In this document: one piece after another, positions 1-9,730 of the stretch | Layout: the number at the start of each line of letters is the position of its first letter | How positions within the stretch are numbered: the stretch's first letter is position 1 | Source: Labia minor | Lineage: Eukaryota; Arthropoda; Insecta; Dermaptera; Spongiphoridae | Direction of reading: 5' to 3' | Assembly: GCA_963082975.1 (NCBI GenBank) | Contig: OY720344.1 | Location: 32,027,172 to 32,091,171, forward strand | Length of the DNA stretch: 64,000 nucleotides | Translations under genes and position numbers: made by a program | The notes under the pieces: generated by a model | Seen by the model: the letters and a program-made list of their open reading frames with translations, nothing else | What the model was told of the DNA's origin: nothing | The model's database searches: none

Positions 1-727
1 TTTAACTTAAATAATCTTGCATGTATAATAATTTCATAAGTTTCATAATAATTTTTCAAAAGTTTTGATTTTATCAATTTTGATAAATTCGCCACGAGAT
101 GGATTCAACAAAAATATTATATATAATACCTCTTCTTCTTAACAGCTCAATTTCATATAGGTATATAATTTATTGAATATATTATAATGCTCACACAGAC
201 ACACACAAAGACAATAAACACAAGCGAAGTACAGATGAAGTAATCTGTCAACGGAAGGATGACGGTTAGCGAAACAATGAGATTGGCAGAGATAACAATG
301 TGATCTAATAAATGCGGCCGGATAAGCATCAGTTGATTTACGGTTGCCATCTGCTCTGGACATTACTGCCCAGGCCGGCACGCGCGGGGTCACAGTTCAG
401 ATTTGCATCCTTTGCATCTATCTGCATTAGAAGATCAGTGGCATCTGCAATCTTAGAGGCACTCGTAACAATTCAACAAGTTATCTGTGAAATTAATGTA
501 GCAAGGAAAAGACATCAACTGAAAGAACAATAAAGTTGATGTCAATTTTAAATATTAATCATATGACCTCTGATAAATTTAGTGCATTTTTTTATTTTTA
601 AAAAATTAAAATATTTTCTTTTTTCAGAATATATATTTATATATATATATAGGTATATGCCATTTATATTTTGAGTATTATGATATTACTCTTACAATTT
701 CTTTAAAAAAAGATACATTTTTGTAAT
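1..727. other. AT-rich sequence with a GC-richer island
   Basis: No recognisable gene. About 313-530 is clearly more GC-rich than its surroundings and is open in short frames on both strands (up to 84 codons on the minus strand, 73 on the plus), but none shows a known domain. A CA-rich microsatellite lies at about 190-215. The island may be old unique host sequence; function unknown. Confidence 0.4.
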
Positions 728-742
728 AATAAATATAACAAT

Positions 743-1145
743 CTATCTATATTTATTTCTGTGGTCTACGGAAATAGAGAATTATTGCATCCACATCTAT
801 CTATATTTATTTCTGTGGTCTACGGAAATAGAGAATTATTGCATCCACATTTCTCCAAGTGCTCCTATCCTAAGTCACATCCATCCAATCTCTAACCTCT
901 CCTATCTCTCTCACGTCCCTTCCTACATTGTCCATCCACCGCGTCCTTGGTCTTCCAAGCGGATGTTTCCCAATCGGTCTCCCCACCAATCGCCATTTTT
1001 TTCATCTTCCATTCTAGCCACGTGTCCTGTCCATCGCAGACTTTTCAATTTTATAACCCTAACTTGGTCTGGAGATGCATAGAGGTCATGCAATTCCTCG
1101 TTATGCGCTCTCTCTGCCATTCCCCTCATCTTTCTTTATCCCATA
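743..1145 (-). mobile_element. RTE-like LINE, 3' tail only, with 15-bp TSD
   Basis: This is the 3' end of the LINE family that recurs at 3181, 8368, 51552, 55747 and 60130. On the minus strand it encodes the family's C-terminal tail: the run LKSLRWTGHVARM is visible in about 923-1129. Perfect 15-bp direct repeats AATAAATATAACAAT flank it at 728-742 and 1146-1160, so it is a 5'-truncated target-primed insertion. Its 3' terminus, including the ATCTATCTAT tail, is present twice in tandem as a unit of about 56 bp (about 742-797 and 797-852). The clade (RTE versus a relative) is inferred from the microsatellite tail and the protein tail. Confidence 0.8.
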
Positions 1146-1160
1146 AATAAATATAACAAT

Positions 1161-1958
1161 ATAACTTACAATTTTTAAATATTAATTAATATTTTTATAA
1201 TTGTTTATAATTTTTTTATTTCATAGTAACGTATCCAAATATCAGTAAATTGAAAACTAGAATACTTTATCAATTATAATTTATCTTCTTGCTAAGATAA
1301 TTAAATTTCAAGGAAGCATTTTTTTTTTATAACAAAGTTTTCATTGGAAAATAAATATAAGACTCGGAGCATATTTTGAAAAAAACATAAATCTCGTGGC
1401 AATTATCTCTCTGTGGACATTCCAAGTGGACAATAGAAAAGACAATGACCGACGGCCATTTGTCGATGAACAATGTCCGTTTGTAAGGAATGTTCCTAAT
1501 CTAGATCATACCTACACTTAGAGAGTGACGTTTGTCCGCCTAATCTGATAATGACCCTCAGTTGTTTTATTGTTATGATATCTGCGACCAACTCCACTCC
1601 CCCGAATAGAAGGAAATATGCGGTCGTTCCATCACTTCCCTTTTCCTAATGAGATTTATAATCTAAAAAATTATGTTAAGTCCATTATCAGAGAATGTGC
1701 GTGTCAATGTTCACACTATCGTTGTATTTGTTATCATTAAGAACTCCACTTGAGATTGATACCAGATGTAAATGTATATACATATATACATAGGACGTAG
1801 TATAAATTTATGATATCATTATAATAAGGCTGGTGTTTAATTTAAGATGGTTTTATCTTTATAAAAATTTCTTTTTAAATACCAATCATTATATCTTACT
1901 AGTAGTGGTAGTTTCTTAGGCCCTATTCATGGGAAATTAAATAAATGAATTTAATATA
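1161..1958. other. Non-coding; GC-richer island at 1400-1660
   Basis: AT-rich with a moderately GC-rich stretch at about 1400-1660. No repeat partner in this window and no convincing reading frame. It resembles other unique islands here (for example 28440-28700), which could be old host sequence or regulatory DNA. Confidence 0.3.
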
Positions 1959-1960
1959 TA

Positions 1961-2564
1961 CGAGGATCATTCATCAATAATAATTTTAAAACTATTCAAT
2001 GAATGTGTGTCTACAATCTTTTCAGGGGTGTTAGTTGGCAACTGATCAGCTGTTTCATAATTTGATGTCCAGTCTATTGCTATTTCCTTGAAGATCAGCG
2101 AACTATCAATAGCCAATACTACTCTGAGATGCTAGAACACAAGAATTGACCAGCTAACAGAAGAAAACGCCGTGGACACTTTTCAAAAGGAGTCATTCTT
2201 CAGCACGATAACGCCCGCTATCATAGGCCCAGCTGACCCGTGATAAACTTCAAAAATTGGGTTGGGAGGTCCCCTCATCCTGCCTACAGTCCCGACCTAG
2301 CCCCATCTCATTTTTATTTGTTTGGACCAATCAAAGACGCTCTACGTGGAAAAATATTTTATAACAAAGAGGAATTTAAGGAAGTGGTACAAAAGTGGCT
2401 TCGGGGTAAATCAAAAGAATACTTTGACAAGGAAATTAGGAAGCTGCAAGAAAGATGGGATAACTGCAAACTGTGGGGGTGATAAAATAGCCTGAATTTC
2501 GTAAGAATCAAATAAACCGTTTTGAATTTTAGCCATTTATCTCTTTACTTATTTAAGACCATCG
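1961..2564 (+). mobile_element. Internally deleted mariner element
   Basis: Ends resemble imperfect mariner inverted repeats: ACGAGGATCATT on the left, and ACGATGGTCTTA on the right read inward. TA dinucleotides flank it at 1959-1960 and 2565-2566, as expected for Tc1/mariner. The only coding remnant is the C-terminal third of the transposase, open over about 2240-2482. It shows the third catalytic Asp context AYSPDLAPSHFYLF (with H where the family usually has D after S) and the typical tail KLQERWDNC. Just upstream, ILQHDNARYH (the second catalytic Asp region) is readable in another frame. At 604 bp against roughly 1.3 kb for full elements, about half is missing. It cannot encode an active enzyme. 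Confidence 0.85.
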
Positions 2565-2960
2565 TATTTATAAATATATAAATTATACAATGCCATTATA
2601 TTCAGATACGACGAAAAAAATTAGAAATGAGTACTTAGGGAAGGGAATTAAAATATATATTTATGTTCATCAATATTATATTAGGTAGAGTTTATAGGTA
2701 TTTCTATACTACCAGTAACCTAATTTTATTTTTACATGCAAATTTATGAAAAAAATAAAATAAATATAAATAAAAAGAATATTCTAAAACTATTGGAGTA
2801 AAGGAACTTATATATCTAATTATAAAACAAATTAATATTGAGTATCTAAAAAATGATATTTATTTTAACTTTAATAAAAATTTAAATTTGTCAAAAGAGC
2901 GAACAGACAGACAGAGAGACAGACGCCAAGTGAAGTTGAGAAAAACGTTATAATAAAAAA

Positions 2961-3180
2961 CTAGCTGCTCCGAGCGCCTTCGGCGCTCTTCACACCTAGA
3001 CGGGGGCTCCGCCCCCTGTACCCCCGAGTGATTCATAGTATTTGGTTGAAAGTCTGTATGTAAAAGGTTTTCATCCATTTTGTTTCAATCAGTATAAGTA
3101 GATACGACATGTATTTGTTTTCTTGTAAAATATATTTTAATTTAATCAGTAAATTAATTATATATTATTATTGTATATGT
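2961..3180 (-). mobile_element. Helitron 3' end (copy 1)
   Basis: Read on the minus strand, this ends in GAGCAGCTAG followed by T, the CTAG terminus expected of Helitrons. Eight bases inside it is a perfect 7-bp stem with a 3-base loop (GAGCGCC/GGCGCTC, 2972-2988). A second hairpin (GGGGGC/GCCCCC) lies at about 3002-3016. The same tail recurs in the opposite direction at 9357-9590. Helitrons are rolling-circle transposons that end in CTRR after a hairpin and insert between A and T. No Rep/helicase coding is visible, so this is a non-autonomous or truncated copy. Confidence 0.8.
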
Positions 3181-4080
3181 TATATTTATCTAACTCTGTG
3201 TCTCTACAGTTTTCGAAAGTTCTTAGCCGCAGCATCCACATTTCTCTAAGCGTCCCTATCCTGAGCTACAACCAAATCCTACCCTGTCCCATCTCTCCCA
3301 TGTCCCTTCCTTCATTGTCCACCCACCTTGGTCCTTGGTCTTCCACCGGATGTTTCCCAATCGGTTTCTCCCAATTTCTAGTTTCTCCAATTCCAACCAC
3401 GTCCCCTTCCCATCCCAGCCTTCTTGATTTTATAACTTTAACTATATCTGGACATTATTTCTCGTTATGCCATCTCCGCCATCCCCCTGTGACCTCATCT
3501 TCTTTTGGCCTATAAATGCTGCAAACAATATTAATCTCACAAATACTCTAAATCTACTCTCATCTCCCAGAGTCATCGATAGGGTGACCAAACGTCCCGT
3601 CTTTAGGTGCTCTGTCCCAAAAATGTCTTCGGGACACCCTACTGTCCCGTTTTTTCAATATTCATGACATTTCGTAATTCTTTTTTCAAAATTTTTTCAA
3701 TTTAGTTCTAAAAAATACTGTTTGTCCCGGTTTGGTGTTTTCGAAATATGGTCACCCTAGTCATCGATCAACATGAAAAATAATTGTTTTATATATTTTA
3801 ATTTTGATCCTCTTTGATGAGATAAGCCCCTTTAATGCATAATAACAGGCATTGCTCAATTACAACGTCGATTTAAATTCTTCTCGAATATTATTATCTT
3901 TCGTGATTAGAGATCTTAAGTATTTAAATATTTATACTTTTTCAAATTCTACATTTTGTATGTTAATTGTATGTAAGTCGTATCCGTATCATAATTCTTG
4001 AATTTTTTTGTTTAATTACATTTCGGTTGATTTTTCCCCAATTTCTCTAATCACATGTCTCCTCTTCCAGTCCAATTCAT
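3181..4080 (-). mobile_element. RTE-like LINE fragment carried by Helitron copy 1
   Basis: Old copy of the RTE-like LINE on the minus strand. It aligns by eye over most of its length with the copies at 55747 and 60130. The fragment spans the 3' tail and part of the region after the RT domain, and fades out near 4080. It has many substitutions and no usable frame. Its 3' end joins the Helitron tail at the same point as in the copy at 8368-9356, which sets this pair apart from the other LINE copies in the window. A hAT MITE (3580-3759) has inserted within it. Confidence 0.75.
3580..3759. mobile_element. hAT MITE (TAGGGTGACCA ends) with 8-bp TSD
   Basis: A 180-bp element with perfect 11-bp terminal inverted repeats TAGGGTGACCA/TGGTCACCCTA. 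The 8-bp duplication GTCATCGA flanks it at 3572-3579 and 3760-3767. The 8-bp TSD and the ends fit the widespread hAT MITE class that starts TAGGGTGACCA. Inside lie several runs of the CCGTCCC/GGGAC type. The paralogous LINE at about 8976-8990 lacks the insert and so serves as an empty site. No coding capacity. Confidence 0.9.
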
Positions 4081-4178
4081 TTACCTATCAATGTTGCATA
4101 AAGAATTTAAATTTCTTAATTTGGCTAGAACACTTCATTTTTTAAAATTTTAAATAGAGGGAGAGAGAGAGGTTCTAG

Positions 4179-4224
<46 letters not shown>

Positions 4225-6185
4225 GTTTCTATGACAGCAAAAAAGTAAATAAATTACATTCATACAAACTCTTCTTTATATATATTTCTGGAAAATGGAA
4301 CACCCGCAGCTCAGCTCAGGAGTTACCTAAGATTCTAATTTCTTTTTTATTTTTCATCATTTGAGGTACCCTTCACCTCATAAAAATTTGGTTACCTTAC
4401 TCCTTGTAGTTTAGGCTCTGGAGTTTTTTGCGTACAGACGGACACTATCGTATTAAATATATAGATTAAAAATATTTAAAGCTATATATGTTTTAAAAGA
4501 AATTTTTTTTCTCTATGAATTCTGAGTACCTTTCTCATTCATATTTTTAATTTGTTTATTCATATTTTCTGAAAATATTATAATTTATAAAATGATTAAT
4601 TAGTTAAATATTTATACAATAATTAATTTAACTATATTATAGGAATGTAAAATATTCATGCAAAAAAGGAATTTCTTCGTCGCACTCTTCCACATAGCAC
4701 ATATTTATATAGAAAAAGCAAGAACATGATTTATACCACAATGAGTGAGTTTCTGATACAAACTCAGATAAAAAAAACACTCAACTGGGAACAGATGATC
4801 AGTAATTGACCTACTCCGGCTAAATTTGTCTCAAGTTGATAGATAAACTAATCCATGAGCGAGACGCGTGGAGACAGCAGAGGATAATAAATTGTCGAAA
4901 GGGACAAAACCAAAATTTATTTCACTAATAATAAAAATATATAAGAAATTAAGTGAGAAAGAGATAGAGTAAGAGATGACGCAAAAGAGAGAGAGGGGGT
5001 TGAAATGAATCATATACAAAAAATTGCGAATAAACCAATACTAAAATATGTATATACATTCGTTTACCATATAATTTTTTACATTTGGTAAAAATTAATT
5101 ATATATAATACTTTTCTAATTAATAGGACATGGTATTCAATTTTTATTATTCTTTACCGAAGTAGGGAAATAACCATGGAGGAAAAAACACATTTTTTTA
5201 AAATTTATTTTCTTTTTCTTTGCAATTATCATATGTTATACTATACTTATAAATATAATGAAGATAAAAAGTCATATATCCCATTAATATTAACAACATA
5301 TATATTTTTATATAAAAATTAATATTCTAAAGATTGACATCACATGTTTATTAATAAAACAGTGTTTTTTATTTTTCATTTTTTTATTTTATTAATTTAT
5401 TATATAAATATTATATATATTCATTACATTGTAAATATTTTTCACAATTACATTACAATTATTTTTAATTATTTCATAATAATCTAATATTTATTATATT
5501 TTTTAATTGATATTTTAGGTACATTGTCTTGGCAGTCATTTTAGAATTTTGTAATATAATAAATAATTCTAATTTTAACGATTTTATTATTATTTTATGT
5601 AGCTTCAGATGAGAATTGTTATTGAAATCCAATGTTTTTAATGTTTTCTTTTCGTGATTCTTTTTTAATTTAGACTTGGAGTAGATAAGAGTTCAAAATT
5701 TAGGATCCATTCTTAATAAGTCCCGAAAACTCGAATTATTAGAATACTTAAGCCCATTAACAAGAACGTAAATTTCCAATCACTGACCTGATAATTGTTA
5801 AGTATTTTTAATAAGAAGTGTTTTTTAGGTTTGTTATACGTTTCCATACAGTAGCTCGGATTGCGATCAAATTTGGAACATAGGTCAAACTCCCCGTAGT
5901 GCTTTAGTTTGCGCCCATTCTCCCATTACTGTACCCTAAATCTTAAATTGTTTTGGTTGATTTAATTTATATAGTTTTATAAATAATAGATGAATGAGAA
6001 AATAATAAAAAATTCTACGGCGACTTGTAGTTCCGATGCTCCTTTTTCTCACAAGTTCACCGTTCATAATTAAGTTTGCCACGAAAATCGACCGCCTGTC
6101 ATATCAAACAAATATTCCAACAAAATTTTTTTTCATAATTTTCCATTCACAGGCTAAAAGGTTATTTTTATTTTTAATAAAAGTT
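4081..6185. other. AT-rich non-coding; (TA)n microsatellite at 4180-4222
   Basis: Contains a perfect TA dinucleotide run of about 40 bp and a short GA run at about 4156-4172. I see no gene and no repeat shared with the rest of the window. The one open frame at 4831-5019 is of low complexity. Confidence 0.4.
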
Positions 6186-6189
6186 TTAA

Positions 6190-6510
6190 GAGAGTAACGC
6201 TTTTTATGGGCCGAAGAAGGATGAAATCATTGAAGAATAGTGAAGACAGTATGACACTGAATTGTATAACCTTTAAAGATAGAGTTATAAAATCGAAAAG
6301 GTTACGATGTGGGTAGAAATGGAGAGAAAAGTCAAGCTAGTAGAGGAACAATGGAGAAGCAAACAGTTAGTAGATCAAAGATGCGGTGAGCAAACAATAT
6401 AAAGGGAAACGTGAGGGAGTTAGGAGAGAATGGGAGTTTGATGGAGGTGGTTTAGAATATGGACGAGTAGATGATTATGGTTCCAGAGAGAGCATTCAAT
6501 GCAGAAAAAG
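6190..6510 (+). mobile_element. Strongly decayed RTE-like LINE tail
   Basis: Plus-strand remnant recognised from YGPKKDE at about 6205-6225 and the following GHVARM-like region at about 6285-6320, both diagnostic of the C-terminal tail of this LINE family. It also parallels the decayed copy at 32270-32600. Frames are broken throughout and no TSD is evident, so it looks older than the copies at 55747 and 60130. Confidence 0.5.
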
Positions 6511-6707
6511 CTTAAGGCCCATAGAACAAATAAATAAATTAATTAAATCAAAATTATTAAATGTTTATTTTTAAAATTTTATAAACCTTATAAATGTAAG
6601 TTTTAGTTTTAGAACAATGTTCAAGATATATTATCTATTTCTAAATTTCATTACAAACTTAAAAATGAAATGCAAATCAAGGAATATTGTATCCCTTTAT
6701 AACATCT

Positions 6708-6821
6708 TCTATATATATAAAAAAAGGTTTTTGTCTGCACATTGCTCAGAATTTAAAAATTTTTGCATATCTTCGCGTTTCATGACCTCTAGAATCCAAA
6801 AGTGACTTTAGAATTTTTCAC

Positions 6822-6856
<35 letters not shown>

Positions 6857-7010
6857 CGGAAAATTACTATTTTATAGACTCAGAATTGGCTGAACCGATT
6901 TCTTTGAAATTACATCACAATATTCTTATATACCTCTAGAGTAACATAGGCTATAAATTTTATTAATATCTTATCAATAACCGCAGAAATTAATTTTTTA
7001 AAGTTTATAT
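6708..7010 (+). mobile_element. Possible Helitron 5' region with (GTCT)n
   Basis: Starts TCTATATATATAAA, which fits a TC-initiated Helitron 5' terminus, and continues through a (GTCT)n tract at about 6823-6857 into a block resembling CTGAACCGATTTCTTTGAAATT. It could be the 5' end of the Helitron whose 3' end is at 9590, giving about 2.9 kb, but no second copy in this window confirms the boundary. It could equally be an unrelated repeat. Confidence 0.35.
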
Positions 7011-8367
7011 AATTCTCCGTGTTGTTCATTCAAGAGCAGCTCGCGGCTCACTGTCGGCCTAGCGGAATCATTTCAAACAATGAATTATCATAGAGATTCC
7101 CAATCGAAGAATTATTATAATATTTCCCTTTTTATTTTAAATTCTAATATACAAATATCAATTCAATTAAATAATTTATTCTAAAAGTTCTCAATTTAAT
7201 TAAAATATTTATTAGATCATATTTTTATCTTAAATTATTTTTTATTTAATTGAATATTTCTTCTTTTCTATAATATATATATAATAATATATAAATTTTA
7301 TCATTGAATAATAAAAAAAAATATTATTTAACCTGAATTAAAATGACTGAATTATATTATCTTTGTTTTTTATTTTAATTTAATTACTCTATTATTAATT
7401 ACTAAATATATATATATTATATAAAAATTAAAATATGATGATATAAAGTTGTTTTAAATTTTTGACATTTTTAAATTGGGTATATTTTTTAAATTTATTA
7501 AAATGTCTTTTTTATTTATTATGTTTAAAAGATTCATTTTTATTATGTGATATTAATAAAAAATAACGATGCTCTGTGCAAGTCGAATCATGTTGCACAT
7601 AATTAAATAACAATTGCCAAACAAAGAATATAATATTTTTTTAAATTCTTATATTTAAATATCATTTCAATTAAATAATTTATTCTAAAAGGTCTCATTT
7701 TAATGCAATTTATAATTTTCTTCTAAATCAGATTTAGGACAAATCGTACAACATTATATCAAATCTCGCTAAGAACATTCAATATTTTTGTACACAAATT
7801 ATTCAGAGTATTGGCTAAGCGTATCACTCACAATCAGTTTATATTGAAATTTATATAAATTAACAAAGTAAAAATTTTTATTTGTTTAAATTTTATTATA
7901 ATGAATCAAAAAAAATTAAATATATAGATCACATGATTAAGAGAAGCAAAAAACTTAACAGAAAATAACTGTTGGATGGAGGTCGGACATGACAGAAACT
8001 GTAAGCGAAATCTTCATATTGCGGCTAATAATTTTCAAATCCCCTAGCACCACAGAATTTAAGTTTCTTTTAAGGAAAATAACTATGATCTAAAAAAATT
8101 AATAAATGAACTTAATAATAAAAAAAACAAATAAATCAATTAATTTAAATTAATACTATTAATGAATGTATATATTGGTCATTTATCTATAGTTTTATAC
8201 CGTTAATTTTTATAAATTGTCTCAAGTCTCTATTTTTGCATTTTCTCAAGTTTCATTATAATTAAAAATATTCAATAATAATCTAGCAATGAAAATAAAA
8301 TACCAAAATGTAATGATCAAGAAATATTATACTCTATTATAACATATACAATACTTATAAACTATAG
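7011..8367. other. AT-rich non-coding
   Basis: Short GC-richer patches at about 7025-7075 and 7568-7600; otherwise featureless. If the Helitron runs from 6708 to 9590, this is its interior. No Rep or helicase coding is visible on either strand. Confidence 0.35.
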
Positions 8368-9356
8368 GCGGAGGAAATATTAGGAGATATCATTGCGGGT
8401 TCAGGCCAAATCGACCAACATTAATTAAGATATTTTCATTATGACAGATATTAGGAACAAAACCGCGATTTCAATATTTCTGTTCACTAATTATTTGTAG
8501 ACTTTAGTAAAACATACGCATAACTCAATAGATCCGGATAAACTTTTTCAAATTTTCAATCTTCAAATTTCTCTTGAAGGTAGTAAAGAAAGAATAAGAT
8601 GCGGAAATCAATTGTAAAATATTAGGTTACTCAGACGACTTAAATATAATAGGAGATTCGGCAATTGCAATTACAGATAGCGAGGAAAATTTAATGGAGG
8701 TTTGAAATTAATAGTGATAAGAAAAAATATTTAGTAACAAAGAGGAAGAGTATTAACATACAAAATCTTAAGATACAAAATGTAGAATTTGAATATGTAG
8801 AAAAATTGAATGTAATCACGAAGGATAATAATATTTGAGAAGAATTTAAATCGGGGTTGCAATCGGGAAACGCCTGTTATCTGCAATAAAGAGGCTTATC
8901 TCTTCAAAATTATTATCAAAGGGAATATATAAAAAGATTATTTTGCCTGTTGCATTATATGGGTGGGAGGCATGGTCTATGACCCTTGGAGATGAGAGTA
9001 GATTCAGAGTATTTGAGAATAGGATTCTTCCCTGCATTTATTGGCCAAAGAAAGATGAGGTCACCGGGTATGAGGGAGACTGTATAACAAGAAATTGCAT
9101 GGCCTCTCTGCATCTTCAGAAATAGTTAGGGTTATAAAAGGGAAAAAGCTGCGATAGGCAGGGCACATGGCAAGAATGGGAGAGGAAAAAGATATTGGTG
9201 GGAAGACCGATTGGAAAATGTCCGCTTGGAAAACCAATGACGCGTAGGAAGGGACTTAAGAGAGATGGAATAAGGGCTCAGGATAGGGACACTTGGAGAA
9301 ATGTGGTTGTTGCGGCTAAGAACTTTAGAGTATCTTTGAGCCACATAGGTAGATAG
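8368..9356 (+). mobile_element. RTE-like LINE fragment carried by Helitron copy 2
   Basis: Plus-strand LINE remnant that retains traces of the reverse transcriptase: CGFRPNRPT at about 8394, LFVDFSKTYA (RT palm motif with the first catalytic Asp) at about 8492-8520, and part of the ADD region near 8632. A block between these is missing relative to the copy at 60130. The post-RT region LPVALYGWEAWSMTLGDESR (8940-9003) is open. The element ends at GATAGATA (9350-9358), joined directly to the Helitron tail. Reading frames are interrupted many times, so it is inactive. Confidence 0.8.
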
Positions 9357-9590
9357 ATATAACATATACAATAATAATATATATAATTAATATAGTGATT
9401 AAATTAAAATATATTTTTTAAATAAGAACACAAAAAGAAATGAATGTTTTATGTAATATACTGATTGAAACAAAATGGATGAAAACCTTTTAATACTTTC
9501 AACCACCAAATACTATGTACAACTCGGGGGTACAGGGGGCGGAGCCCCCGTCTAGGTGTGAAGAGCGCCGAAGGCGCTCTGAGCAGCTAG
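9357..9590 (+). mobile_element. Helitron 3' end (copy 2)
   Basis: Ends GAGCAGCTAG at 9590, followed by T. The perfect 7-bp stem GAGCGCC/GGCGCTC (9563-9579) sits eight bases upstream, and a second hairpin formed by GGGGGC and GCCCCC lies at about 9534-9549. It is the inverted counterpart of 2961-3180 and aligns with it along its whole length, including the junction to the LINE fragment. Confidence 0.85.
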
Positions 9591-9730
9591 TATACAATAA
9601 AATATATAATGATTAAATTAAAGAAAAAAAGAAAAATGATTGTTTTAAAATAGTGATTGAAAAATATGTTACAATTTTTCAACAATCCGGGGTCACATGG
9701 GACAGCACTAAAGCCGGTCTGAGCAACTAG
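9591..9730 (+). mobile_element. Second, diverged Helitron 3' end in tandem
   Basis: Repeats the layout of the preceding tail in worn form: GATTAAATTAAA, then a GGGGTCACATG block, a degraded hairpin region, and GAGCAACTAG ending at 9730 before T. This makes two Helitron termini 140 bp apart in the same orientation. It is either an older copy against which the first one inserted, or a duplicated end. Confidence 0.6.

Noticed and set aside
6823-6857. (GTCT)n tract as a CRISPR-like or regulatory repeat
   Set aside because: A simple tetranucleotide microsatellite, of the kind also found inside the HINE elements; there are no spacers.
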